Source of the DNA: Acidovorax sp. GBBC 1281
GTDB taxonomy: Bacteria; Pseudomonadota; Gammaproteobacteria; Burkholderiales; Burkholderiaceae_C
Direction of reading: 5' to 3'
Assembly (NCBI RefSeq): GCF_028473645.1
Contig: NZ_CP097269.1
Coordinates: 2,684,001-2,748,000, forward strand
DNA: 64,000 nucleotides
Each line of letters starts with the position of its first letter. Positions within the stretch are counted from its first letter, which is position 1. Made by a program: the position numbers and the translations under genes. The notes below the pieces were generated by a model, which searched no databases, was not told the origin of the DNA, and worked only from the letters and a program-made list of their open reading frames with translations. This document shows, in pieces, positions 8,130 through 16,394 of the stretch.

Positions 8130-8210
8130 TCTATGGACATTAGATTAATTATGTCCAAAAATTAGAAATAAATTCAATGATTCATACGTTATACGTTGTA
8201 TTATTTTAAA
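8130..8210. other. Candidate resolution (res/rst) site and divergent promoters
   Basis: The 81-bp gap between tnpS-like and tnpT-like genes is strongly AT-rich. It contains a perfect 7-bp inverted repeat TGGACAT-N10-ATGTCCA (8134-8157) and, closer to tnpT, a TACGT direct repeat (in CATACGTTATACGTTG). In Tn4651-type elements the recombination core lies in this divergent gap. The assignment rests on position and the repeats; crossover bases cannot be named. Confidence 0.5.
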
Positions 8211-8945
8211 ATGAATAAGGAATCTAACATCCAAGCCGAAGTGGAGGCCCTGCGGGAGCGATTCAGCGATACCAAAGCGCTGTACCGTGAGGTTTGCGCT
8301 TTGCTGTTTTTCCGATACGGCATCACGCCCACCGCGAGCAAGCTGTATCAGCACGTGCGAAAAGGATCCATGAGCGCCCCGGCCGAAGCACTGGCCAAGT
8401 TCTGGGAAGAGCTGCGCGGCAAAGCGAGAGTGGAAATAGACCACCCGGACCTTCCCGATGCGCTGAAGCAGGCCGCTGGCCAGGCGGTCAGCGTGTTGTG
8501 GACGCAAGCGACCGAGTTGGCGCGCGAGGATCTGGCGGCACTGCGGGTTGAGGCCCGCACGGAAGCCCAGAGCGCACAGGCGCAGCTGCATGAAACTCAG
8601 CAACACAGCAGTTCCCTGGAGGAACAACTACAGACCGCGCAAAGCAAGTGTGCCGAGCTGGAAAGCAGGCTCCAGAACCTGGCTGCAGAATTGGAGCAAG
8701 AGCGGCGTGCGCACGCCGGCAGCGCGGCACGTGGCGAGACGCTATCCCGGCAGGTGGGTGAACTAAAGCTGGAACAATCCAAGAGCCGGCAGCATTTCAG
8801 CGCTGAGTTGGAAAAGGGACGTGCAGCCATTGATGAAGCAGCCCAACGTGCTACGGACGCGGAGCACCGGGCCCTTCGCGAGATTGACCGTGAGCGCACC
8901 GCTCGTGCGCTTGCTGACAAACAACTGGATCAATTGCGCGGCAAG

Positions 8946-10040
8946 CTAGTGTCCTGTCCCGTTAATTCGCCCGCATAGTCTGGCGAGTTTTTCGAGGATG
9001 GAGTCTGCTGTAGCTGTCCAAGTAAACGGCTGGCAGGACTGGTTGTAATTCGCGATGAATGTGTCGATCTTGTTGATCAGATCCTTCACGCTGGTGAACG
9101 AGCCACGGCGGATTGCCCGCGTGGTGATGATCGAGAAGAAGCGCTCGACCTGATTGAGCCAGCTTGAATAGGTCGGAACGAAGTGCATGTGCCAGCGAGG
9201 CCGCTCGGCCAACCAAGCGCGCACCTTTGGATGCTTGTGGCTGGCGTAGTTATCAGCTATGCAGTGCACATCCAGTTCGTCGGGCACTGCCTTGTCGATG
9301 GCGCGCAGGAAGGCAAGGAACTCTTGATGACGATGCCGGGGCCGGCACTGCGCGATCACTTGGCCATTCATCACGTTCAGGGCCGCGAACAAGGTGGTGG
9401 TGCCGTGGCGCACGTAGTCGTGCGTGACACCTTCGACATAGCCAAACCCCATTGGCAGCATCGGCTGCGTACGCTCCAAAGCTTGGCATTGGCTCTTCTC
9501 GTCCACGCACAGCACCAGCGCGTTGTCAGGTGGGTTCAGGTACAGCCCCACAACGTCGCGCAGCTTCTCGATGAACAGCGGATCGGTCGACAGCTTGAAG
9601 CTGTCGGCCCGGTGCGGCTTGAGGTTGAAGGTCTGCAGATAGCGCGCCACCGTGCTCTTGCTGATGCCCGTATCGGCGGCCAGCGTGCGGGTGCTCCAGT
9701 GGGTACCCCCATCAGCAGGCTTGGTGTGCAACGTCTTGGTAATCAACTCAGCAACACGCTCGTCATCTACCGTGCGGGGGCGACCCGGGCGCAACTCGTC
9801 GTAAAGCCCTGCAATGCGATGGCGCGCATAGCGCCCGCGCCACTTGGTGACAGTGCTACGACTGATCCCCAGAGCCTGCGCAACCGCGGTGCTGGCTTTA
9901 TCTGTGCCTTCGCAAGTCAGCACGATGCGCGCCCTGAGCGACAACGCCGCTGGCAGCGAACGTGATCGCGCCATGGACGTCAGTTCCGCGCGCTCCACTT
10001 CACTAAGCGCAATTTCTGTTCGGGTCGTTGCATTGGGCAT
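8946..10040 (-). CDS. IS630-family DDE transposase
   Basis: A 364-residue protein. N-terminal winged HTH domains (about residues 30-140: AQALGISRSTVTKWRGRYAR and GISKSTVARYLQTFNLKPHR) are followed by an RNase-H-like DDE domain with D180 (LCVDEKSQ), D263 (IADNYASHKHP) and E299 (WLNQVERFF). It catalyses excision and insertion of the IS. Start is the ATG at 10040. The reading frame runs to the very end of the inverted repeat (GRINGTGH), and its stop TAG is made from the TA target duplication plus one flanking base, so the C-terminus depends on the insertion site. Confidence 0.95.
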   Translation of the reverse strand: MPNATTRTEIALSEVERAELTSMARSRSLPAALSLRARIVLTCEGTDKASTAVAQALGISRSTVTKWRGRYARHRIAGLYDELRPGRPRTVDDERVAELITKTLHTKPADGGTHWSTRTLAADTGISKSTVARYLQTFNLKPHRADSFKLSTDPLFIEKLRDVVGLYLNPPDNALVLCVDEKSQCQALERTQPMLPMGFGYVEGVTHDYVRHGTTTLFAALNVMNGQVIAQCRPRHRHQEFLAFLRAIDKAVPDELDVHCIADNYASHKHPKVRAWLAERPRWHMHFVPTYSSWLNQVERFFSIITTRAIRRGSFTSVKDLINKIDTFIANYNQSCQPFTWTATADSILEKLARLCGRINGTGH

Positions 10041-10107
10041 GGCGGCACCTCAAGGATGGCCCGAAACCATGCAGCTATCGTGCCTGCGAATTAACGGGAC
10101 AGGACAC
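8949..10107. mobile_element. Complete IS630-family insertion sequence inside tnpT
   Basis: The element is 1,159 bp with 21-bp terminal inverted repeats that match perfectly (GTGTCCTGTCCCGTTAATTC, plus one more base). It is bounded by TA on both sides (8947-8948 and 10108-10109), the target duplication of IS630/Tc1-mariner elements. It carries one transposase gene on the minus strand. The uninterrupted target survives in the second tnpT fragment (TA at 10814-10815), which confirms both ends. Confidence 0.95.
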
Positions 10108-10491
10108 TAGCGGAAACCGAACGGGACTGTCACGCCAAACTACTTGAAGCCAATGCTGCACAGAGCAGGTTGGCGGCAGAGATAGACGGTGCTCGCGCCT
10201 CCTTGGCCGAAATCACCAGGGCGCACCAAGCGCAATCGGCCGAGCTACAGCAAGTTCTTCAGGCAGTTGCACAGCACAAGGCCGAAGCTGGCACCTTGCG
10301 TGAACTGGTGGAGCAGTTCAGACCGACGCAGAGATCTTCTCGTAAAAAGCGTGGTGGTGAAGCGCCAGAGGTCAAGTGAGCAGGCTTCTGGCGAGTCATG
10401 GTTGACGCGTCAATACAAGAGGGAATAAATGACGGTGCTTTAATAACCAAAAGGCTTATGAGTCAAAACTGGCCGTATCCTGGCTTGCCCT

Positions 10492-10981
10492 CAACTACAG
10501 ACCACGCAAAGCAAGTGTGCCGAGCTGGAAAGCAGGCTCCAGAACCTGGCTGCAGAATTGGAGCAAGAGCGGCGTGCGCACGCCGGCAGCGCGGCACGTG
10601 GCGAGACGCTATCCCGGCAGGTGGGTGAACTAAAGCTGGAACAATCCAAGAGCCGGCAGCATTTCAGCGCTGAGTTGGAAAAGGGACGTGCAGCCATTGA
10701 TGAAGCAGCCCAACGTGCTACGGACGCGGAGCACCGGGCCCTTCGCGAGATTGACCGTGAGCGCACCGCTCGTGCGCTTGCTGACAAACAACTGGATCAA
10801 TTGCGCGGCAAGCTAGCGGAAACCGAACGGGACTGTCACGCCAAACTACTCGAAGCCAATGCTTCAGGCAACTGCACAGCACAAGGCTGAAGCTGACACT
10901 TTGCGTGCACTGGTCGAACAGTTCAGGCCTGCGCAGAAGTCTCCCCGTAGAAAGCGTGGCGTGGAAGCGCCAGAAGGCTAG
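10492..10981 (+). pseudogene. Second, mosaic fragment of the tnpT-like gene
   Basis: From 10492 this copies the tnpT sequence starting at 8625 almost perfectly (single-base differences such as ACCACGC for ACCGCGC), but without the insertion sequence. At 10862 about 101 bp present in the first copy (10157-10257) are missing, which breaks the frame. The last 120 bp (to the TAG at 10979-10981) are clearly more diverged from the first copy, though still encoding a basic tail (KSPRRKRGVEAPEG). It has no N-terminal domain. The best reading is a recombinant remnant of two related tnpT genes. The 112 bp before it (10380-10491) show nothing recognisable. Confidence 0.85.
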
Positions 10982-11136
10982 TGAAAAGGGCAGCTGTTGA
11001 GCCAGCGAGAAGTGCCCTCAGGACAGCGGCGGTTTTGCGTGATGCCCAACGGTCCGCTAGGGACTAAACCACCTTCGATTCCTCCAGAACACAAGCATTG
11101 AGAAAAAGCTTCCCGAAGTCAGTGAGCTTGATGCAG

Positions 11137-12187
11137 GGCGCTGTTGCACAAATCGAATTGCAGACGGCATGACCCCAACCCCAGACGGACCTATGCCACA
11201 GCAGTCACCGACACGGTGTGAGGACGGCCGATCTGACTGAACCGATTGAGCAAGGCCACGCGGACATGCAGCTCCACAACCTGGCGGTCGAACGTGCGCG
11301 CGATCACCCGTTCGCCCAGTCGCTTGAAGCAGTGCATCTTCGTCTCCACAAGGCTGCGCCGGTGGTAGCCGCTCCACTTCTTCCAAATGCCGCGACCCAG
11401 GCGCTGGCACGCCCGAATGGCCTCATTACGATGCGCCGAGCCCGGACTCGACTTCTTCCAATGGCTGGCGTTCTTGCGGGGCGGGATCACCGCCATCGCG
11501 TGCCGCTCGGCAATGGCGTCCAGGCAGGCGCGCGTGTCGTAGGCGCCATCGGCACTGACGCTTTCGATGGATTCGTCAGTGGGAATCTGAGCCAGCAACC
11601 CGGGCAACATCGGCGCATCCCCAATGGCGTTGCTGGTCACCTCGATGGCGCGTATTTCCAGCGTCTGCGCGTCGATGCTCAGATGGACCTTGCGCCATTC
11701 GCGCCGGTATTCAGCACCATGCTTCTTGCGTTTCCACTCTCCTTCGCCCAGGAACTTGATGCCGGTGCTGTCCACCAGCAACTGCAGCGGCGAGTTGGTT
11801 CGCTGGTAGCTCAGTTCGACCTGCAAGGTCTTTTGGCGCCGGCAAACAGTGCTGAAGTCAGGTACCGGCCAGTCCAGCTTTGCCAGCCGCAGCAGGCTCT
11901 GCACCATGCCCAGCGCCTGTCGCAAGGGCTGGCCGAACAGGCACTTGATGCTCAGGCAGAACTGGATTGCTGCGTCCGAGAAGGTTCGGCTGCGTCCACG
12001 CCTGCCGGTCGGCGTGCCAAACCACTGCATGCCCTCATCTAGCCACATCGTCAACGAGCCTCGCGCTTTCAGCGCCGCGTTGTACGCCTTCCAGTTCGTC
12101 GTGCGGTACTTGCTCCGCTGCCTGTTCTTCGTCTCTGTCACGCAGTCAGTCTACGGGCATCAGCATCGCGATTTGTGCAACAAAGCC
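11137..12187. mobile_element. Complete IS5-family (IS903-like group) insertion sequence
   Basis: The element is 1,051 bp. The ends GGCGCTGTTGCACAAATCG and GGCTTTGTTGCACAAATCG (right end, complemented) match at 17 of 19 positions. It is flanked by a perfect 9-bp direct repeat TTGATGCAG (11128-11136 and 12188-12196), the duplication size of the IS903 group. It carries one transposase gene on the minus strand. Confidence 0.93.
11191..12141 (-). CDS. IS5-family DDE transposase
   Basis: A 316-residue transposase. An N-terminal IS5/IS903-type domain (about residues 14-105: LTMWLDEGMQWF, IQFCLSIKCLFGQPLRQALG) precedes the DDE core: D124 (LLVDSTGIK), D198 (SADGAYDTR) and E267 in the YHRRSLVETKM motif (Y-2-R-3-E-6-K type). 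Length and motifs are complete, so it is probably active. Start is the ATG at 12141, about 46 bp inside the right end of the element. Confidence 0.94.
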   Translation of the reverse strand: MTETKNRQRSKYRTTNWKAYNAALKARGSLTMWLDEGMQWFGTPTGRRGRSRTFSDAAIQFCLSIKCLFGQPLRQALGMVQSLLRLAKLDWPVPDFSTVCRRQKTLQVELSYQRTNSPLQLLVDSTGIKFLGEGEWKRKKHGAEYRREWRKVHLSIDAQTLEIRAIEVTSNAIGDAPMLPGLLAQIPTDESIESVSADGAYDTRACLDAIAERHAMAVIPPRKNASHWKKSSPGSAHRNEAIRACQRLGRGIWKKWSGYHRRSLVETKMHCFKRLGERVIARTFDRQVVELHVRVALLNRFSQIGRPHTVSVTAVA

Positions 12188-12927
12188 TTGATGCAGTGAT
12201 ACTCGAATCCCGGCCTCGCCACGTTGTCAAGCGCTTGCCTGGGAATGTTGGTGTACTCAGTCAATCCCAGGCTCTGCAAATGCTCAAAGAAAGTGAGGAA
12301 AAGCATTGGCTGGGCGAGTTCTTCAGGCCGTACCGCTGCCTGCCGCAGCCTTTCCACGTGTGAAATCCAAAACTCAGAACCGTCGAGCTTGGCGCATGCT
12401 TCGGAGAACAATAGGGCAGGCTCTCCGGGGCCAAGCCGAAAAAACACTCTGTACTCCTGTTCTTCAAGTTGGCGAAGAACGAGTAGTTCGTCGGGTGCTA
12501 GTTGACCAATGATGGACAGGAAAGCTGGATGTGCTTCGCCCACGCGCTCTTTGTCCATCGCGCGGGCCAGCAGGTTTATGTACAAATCTGCAATGGGGTT
12601 GATACCTTCGTCTTCATAGCGAAGGCGCTCACCCACTGGCAATGCAATGGACTCCCGGGGAGCCATGCGGCGCGCTGGGGGAACACGGTCCACGGCCTGT
12701 TGTAAACGTTGTGCCAGACGGTCTTGAAACATGGCGCCGTATTGCAGGGGGAAAAGTATCAGGTGCGCCACCTTTGCATCATTGGCTCCAATTTTTCCGA
12801 ACTCTCGCATCGCAGGTCCAACGGCGTCCGAATACACATCTTTGACCACTGAGGCCGCCACTTGTGCGGTTGTTTGTTCGGTAAGCATTGACAACATATC
12901 CCCGTTGGTAGACCGTTAGGCGGGAAG

Positions 12928-13749
12928 CTACAGGCGATAGGTCTGGATCAGTTCTTTCGCTTTGGCAAACGCGGCCTCGTATCGCTCGGTCGAGGTTCGC
13001 TGCAGATTGCTCACCGCACTCACATGCGCTTCGCGACTGAGTCGATATTCAGCCACTCCAAACCGACCCGCAATGTCATCAACATGAGCTTTGCCCCAGC
13101 AGTCTTCCCCTGTCCCATCCGGATGCAGAACCAAGCTGTGGAAAAATCCATCACTACCGAACCTCATGCCTTCAGAACCTGGTTTAAAGCGGACTGCTAG
13201 CAACGCTACCGCGTCCAACCCTGTTTGTTCACGCAGCGCTTCAGCGAAGGCAGCACATCGCCCAAAAGTGTAGTCAGCAGCATCAGCAGCTGGAATGTAG
13301 GGTGGCGTCCTCTTTGGAATTGAATTGAGGTAAGCAGTATTGGCCTCAATGGCTTTGGCCGCACTTTCAATTTTGGCTGAGTCTGGGCGGAAGCGCAGGG
13401 GTAGTGATTCCAACCTCGATTCAACGTAGTAGCGCGTTCTGACCCCACCAGGTCCATGGCGCACCGCCAACGGACGAATAGTTCGGGCATTGAAGTCATC
13501 CACGGACCTTAATCCTCGCACGTCAAAAACGCCGAATCCATTGTCAGCTACATAAACGCGTAGTGGCTTGCACCGCTCAAGAGAGATATTGTTGTCAGGG
13601 TCCAGCGATGGCACCCACCAGTCCACGTGCAGCAGCCAACCCGTCAGCCGTGCGAGGGCGACCGCAAAATTGACGCAATCTTCAGACTCCCATTCTTCGA
13701 CCAACTCTGGCGCAAAGGCGGTACGTTGCTTGAGCTTCGCTTGTCCCAT
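12928..13749 (-). CDS. Unrecognised 273-residue protein
   Basis: No family is recognised. The start is the ATG at 13749, preceded by a strong ribosome site (GAGGAGGG); the longer frame to 13833 would pass through that site. The N-terminus (MGQAKLKQRTAFAPELVEEW) and ARLTGWLLHVDWWVPS look like conserved soluble sequence. Later stretches such as YTFGRCAAFAEALREQTGL, MRFGSDGFFHSLVLHPDG and CWGKAHVDDIAGRFG contain Cys, His and Asp that could form a catalytic or zinc site, though this is speculative. No signal peptide or transmembrane segment is seen. It ends 30 bp before the DUF4393 gene on the same strand, so the two may be co-transcribed, and it is divergent from the 511-residue gene at 13946. 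Confidence 0.72.
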   Translation of the reverse strand: MGQAKLKQRTAFAPELVEEWESEDCVNFAVALARLTGWLLHVDWWVPSLDPDNNISLERCKPLRVYVADNGFGVFDVRGLRSVDDFNARTIRPLAVRHGPGGVRTRYYVESRLESLPLRFRPDSAKIESAAKAIEANTAYLNSIPKRTPPYIPAADAADYTFGRCAAFAEALREQTGLDAVALLAVRFKPGSEGMRFGSDGFFHSLVLHPDGTGEDCWGKAHVDDIAGRFGVAEYRLSREAHVSAVSNLQRTSTERYEAAFAKAKELIQTYRL

Positions 13750-13808
13750 TTTTCCCTCCTCAACTGGACACATGTCTTTTGTGCAAGCTGATTGTGCAGT
13801 AGAGTTAA

Positions 13809-13829
13809 GGCTGGTGACCGTCACCAGCC
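13809..13829. promoter_or_regulatory. Perfect 21-bp palindrome in a divergent promoter region
   Basis: Arms GGCTGGTGAC and GTCACCAGCC are fully complementary around a single central C. It lies 60 bp before the gene at 13749 (minus) and 117 bp before the gene at 13946 (plus). With a 1-bp centre it is a poor RNA hairpin but a good site for a symmetric DNA-binding dimer. The binding protein is unknown. Confidence 0.55.
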
Positions 13830-13945
13830 GCACGCGCTCAGTATGAGTACGACGAAGACGGAATTTCTGCAGACCTCACCCAATCCTTGTTTTTCCATGG
13901 GCGGCCCGCAATGCGTGTACCGGATACAGCGCCCAGGAGAAAACA

Positions 13946-15481
13946 ATGGACATTCAGCAGTTGAAGCTGCTGGCGGGGCGCGTGCGCGGCCTGCTGGAGC
14001 AATCGCAACATTCCGTCGGCCATAATCAATCGCTCGATTTGATCGCAGCGCTGCCAGGCCTACGCAATTGGCCCGAAGTGCAGGCATTCCCGGATCGTGT
14101 GGCGACATGCCAACTCGATGCAACTTCTTGCAGCCGGCTGGCATTTAGGCTGAAGAAAAAGTTTGCGCTAGACCTACCGCCGCAGTCGATTCTGGCGGCA
14201 TTGAGCCCTCCAGACCATACTAAGCCTTTGGATGCCCCGCAAATCTGGCCCACGGGACCAGCTCCGGGCGTCTACATAACGGACTCGCAAGAGGCCATCA
14301 ATGCGCTGCTCGAACGCTACGAAGACGCCACAGACGGTGCCTTGGTCTACGCGGAGCGTGCGGGCAACCAATGGGCCGGCAGCATTGATCTCGGTGAGGC
14401 TGGGCTGTGGTCTAACGGACTGCAGCGCGTCCCCAGTGGCACTCTGATCGTGGTGGGGCCGCTCGAACTGGATCAGCAATCGTGGAAGGAGAGTTCCAGC
14501 CATCTGGAAATGGCATGTTTGATCGCACAAGGGGCTGCGCACCGGGTGGCAGTTTTGGTCAAGACCCCAAGCCCAGAAGCGATGTTCGAAGATGTGCAGT
14601 TAATGGTGCGATCCGTCCAGTCCGAAGGGGACGACTGCCACGCTGCGTTGGTAGGATGGGTCGATTCAGATGGGGGTTTGCAACCACGCCAACCCTTTGC
14701 GACACCCCGACCAAGCTTGAGGCATGTACGCAGCATCGCAACTGCCAAAGCCTTCCCTAATCCAGTGAAAGCCGCGCTGCAAAAGGCGGTGAAGGGACAA
14801 AAAGCAGGCCTGCTGCTATTCGGTTCATCGCAAATCCACGCAAACTCTGCGATTGAACTCGTGGAAGCTTCCCTGGCGTTGACAGAACATGCTGGCCCCG
14901 CTGCGCGCATCATGGCCCGCCATCGATCGACACCTGCGAAGGACTGGCAGGTGCCGCCGTCAATCCAGCAGCTACCATTTCTGCCCTCCATCGAGAGTGC
15001 TTATGAGCAGGGATACCGGCGCGTGGTGTTTGAGCCCACCTATACACCTTCAGAATTGCTACTGGAGTACAGCAAGGAAGTCATGCTTATTTCTGGTACG
15101 TATGGAAGTGACGTCGACGACATATTCATGACCGTTTTTCGCTCCGGTCGCCTGCGTAGGGAAAGTGATCTATTGCCTGAAGTCATCGCCATTCTGGGTG
15201 CGAAAAATGTTCCTACTAAGCTCGGTACGGTAATGGTCAGCGATCTATACGTGCGGCCACGAAGCAACTTCGCCGTCCCCGAAGAAATTGAAGCTGCATT
15301 CCAGTTCCTGCGGGAGAACCGTGTGTTTCAGTGGGAAGAAGAAATGAAGCAGTTAATCGATTCCAATAGCGTAGATATTGACACTGTCAAGCAGGCGCTA
15401 TCGCGCAACCGGGCAGTCGTGGAATACCTGGCCACATTGAGTGGAGCGACACAGGCCAATGATAGGCTTGCCCGAGCTTGA
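13946..15481 (+). CDS. Unrecognised 511-residue mobile-element protein
   Basis: No named family is recognised for the whole protein. The N-terminus (about residues 1-50: KLLAGRVRGLLEQ, then HNQSLDLIAALPGLRNWPEV) resembles a short helical module seen at the start of several plasmid-borne proteins, in which His/Gln, LDLIA and RNW are kept. The middle and C-terminal parts alternate beta strands and helices (GTLIVVGPLEL, AHRVAVLVKTPSPEAMFEDV, GLLLFGSSQIHANSAIELVE) without a visible catalytic motif. The start ATG is preceded by AGGAG. It ends 18 bp before the stop of a convergent small gene. Its function may be tied to island maintenance, which is inference only. Confidence 0.72.
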   Translation: MDIQQLKLLAGRVRGLLEQSQHSVGHNQSLDLIAALPGLRNWPEVQAFPDRVATCQLDATSCSRLAFRLKKKFALDLPPQSILAALSPPDHTKPLDAPQIWPTGPAPGVYITDSQEAINALLERYEDATDGALVYAERAGNQWAGSIDLGEAGLWSNGLQRVPSGTLIVVGPLELDQQSWKESSSHLEMACLIAQGAAHRVAVLVKTPSPEAMFEDVQLMVRSVQSEGDDCHAALVGWVDSDGGLQPRQPFATPRPSLRHVRSIATAKAFPNPVKAALQKAVKGQKAGLLLFGSSQIHANSAIELVEASLALTEHAGPAARIMARHRSTPAKDWQVPPSIQQLPFLPSIESAYEQGYRRVVFEPTYTPSELLLEYSKEVMLISGTYGSDVDDIFMTVFRSGRLRRESDLLPEVIAILGAKNVPTKLGTVMVSDLYVRPRSNFAVPEEIEAAFQFLRENRVFQWEEEMKQLIDSNSVDIDTVKQALSRNRAVVEYLATLSGATQANDRLARA

Positions 15482-15499
15482 CGGTATTGCGTGGGCGGT

Positions 15500-15835
15500 T
15501 CAACTGTGGACAGTGCAGCGCCCACCTCTACCTTGCACCCACTCTGCAGGACTGTGCACCATCGAGAGGCCGGGAACTGTAGCTTTGCATTGTTTGCCTG
15601 ACTTCGTCAGGCCAGAGCAGACTACTCTGTAGCCCGAACGGTGCCAGCCCAAGTAATCTTCGCGACTGACACCGTAGTGCCTCGACAGATATCCAGCAGG
15701 GTCGGCCGAGTATCGGATGAGCTCAGCAGAAGTGAGATGAACCGTTGTTTGGCCCGAGGGGTTGTCATGGAACACGTAAAAGCCCACTTGCATCGCTGCA
15801 AGGTCATTTACTACCTCTTCTAGATGCTTGACCAT
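15500..15835 (-). CDS. Hypothetical protein with C-terminal zinc-finger-like motif
   Basis: A 111-residue protein. The N-terminal half (KHLEEVVNDLAAMQVGFYVF) is followed by SAELIRYSADPAGYLSRHYG and then VVCSGLTKSGKQCKATVPG. The last is a common Cys-x-n-Cys treble-clef-like pattern found in small phage and plasmid proteins; GRGGRCTVHS near the end supplies a further Cys and His. The start is placed at the ATG at 15835 because GGGAGG lies just upstream; a longer start at 15853 is possible. The role is unknown, possibly nucleic-acid binding. Confidence 0.6.
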   Translation of the reverse strand: MVKHLEEVVNDLAAMQVGFYVFHDNPSGQTTVHLTSAELIRYSADPAGYLSRHYGVSREDYLGWHRSGYRVVCSGLTKSGKQCKATVPGLSMVHSPAEWVQGRGGRCTVHS

Positions 15836-16037
15836 CTCCGCCTCCCTCGTCATGTGAACTCGCGAATAGTACCGCGCAGACCGCTTGTTACCAGCTGGTT
15901 GGGGACCAAGCTAGCGCTCCCATAGCGGGACATTCTTCATGAAAATTTCAGCAAAGCCATTTCTATTGGTCATTTAAGTAGCATGCATTGTCGCGCGCCT
16001 CGACAAGAAGGATGATTCGGGGCATCCAAGTACTCGG

Positions 16038-16394
16038 ATGGAGATTCCATTGCCAAAGACACTTGCGCAAGTGAAGAGGCGCCTCGAAGAGGCGATGAAT
16101 GAGGCCAGCGATGCAGAGGAACTTATTCCCCTCATGAAAAAGGCTATAGCCCAATTCGACTTGGAGCCTGGTGACCTTTTTGAGCAGCGCCCAGAAAGCT
16201 CAAGACTGGCAACGCCTAACATCTCCAAAGCGCGAGATGCAACAGCGCAAGCCAAGGCGGTTTATCAGGACGCTGATGGCAACACGTGGGCTGGGCGCGG
16301 ACGTCGCCCTACATGGCTGAACGAAGCGCTTGAGCGCGGAAAGACCTTGGAAGATTTCAAGCGCGCTGGGGCCCGTGCTCGTAAGGCTAAGTGA
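16038..16394 (+). CDS. H-NS family nucleoid-associated protein
   Basis: A 118-residue protein. A predicted N-terminal oligomerising helix region (about residues 8-50: LAQVKRRLEEAMNEASDAEE) is followed by a linker and the H-NS C-terminal DNA-binding domain (about 75-110: YQDADGNTWAGRGRRPTWLN, then GKTLEDF), with the AGRGRRP hook that inserts into the AT-rich minor groove. By family knowledge it silences AT-rich foreign DNA. Encoded at the right edge of the island, it may restrain the island genes or interfere with host H-NS proteins. The start ATG at 16038 has no strong ribosome site. Confidence 0.85.
   Translation: MEIPLPKTLAQVKRRLEEAMNEASDAEELIPLMKKAIAQFDLEPGDLFEQRPESSRLATPNISKARDATAQAKAVYQDADGNTWAGRGRRPTWLNEALERGKTLEDFKRAGARARKAK

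Larger units (their letters stand above)
8211..10379 (+). pseudogene. tnpT: KfrA/TnpT-like DNA-binding coiled-coil gene interrupted by an IS630 element
   Basis: The gene starts at ATG 8211 and reads through an N-terminal DNA-binding domain (about residues 1-90: LRERFSDTKALYREVCALLF, then HPDLPDALKQAAGQ) into a long Glu/Gln/Ala/Arg coiled coil, as in KfrA and TnpT. After codon 246 (CTA, 8946-8948) an insertion sequence intervenes. The frame resumes exactly after the TA duplication (AETERDCHAKLLEAN) and ends with a basic tail (RSSRKKRGGEAPEVK) at 10379. Spliced, it would encode 335 residues, about the size of TnpT proteins. As it stands, the N-terminal part runs into the IS and stops at 8978 (255 residues), losing part of the coiled coil. 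In Tn4651-type elements TnpT assists TnpS at the resolution site. Confidence 0.85.
11064..12897 (-). pseudogene. DUF4393 (Abi-alpha-like) gene interrupted by an IS5-family element
   Basis: The gene starts at ATG 12897 and encodes a DUF4393-like protein (KDVYSDAVGPAMREFGKIGA, LILFPLQYGAMFQDRLAQRL, and VPPARRMAPRESIALPV). The frame reaches EYHCIK at 12187-12196 and then enters an insertion sequence, where it stops at 12160. On the far side of the IS, just past the 9-bp target duplication, the original frame continues (LTDFGKLFLNACVLEESKVV) to a TAG at 11064-11066, giving about 260 residues in the intact gene. DUF4393 proteins are associated with abortive phage infection. The present product has a short foreign tail (ALLHKSRC) in place of its last 20 residues and might still be partly active. 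Confidence 0.82.

Noticed and set aside
12915..12921. GTTAGGC resembling an integron attC core between the DUF4393 gene and its neighbour
   Set aside because: No matching partner core or hairpin of attC size in the 30-bp gap and no integron integrase nearby.
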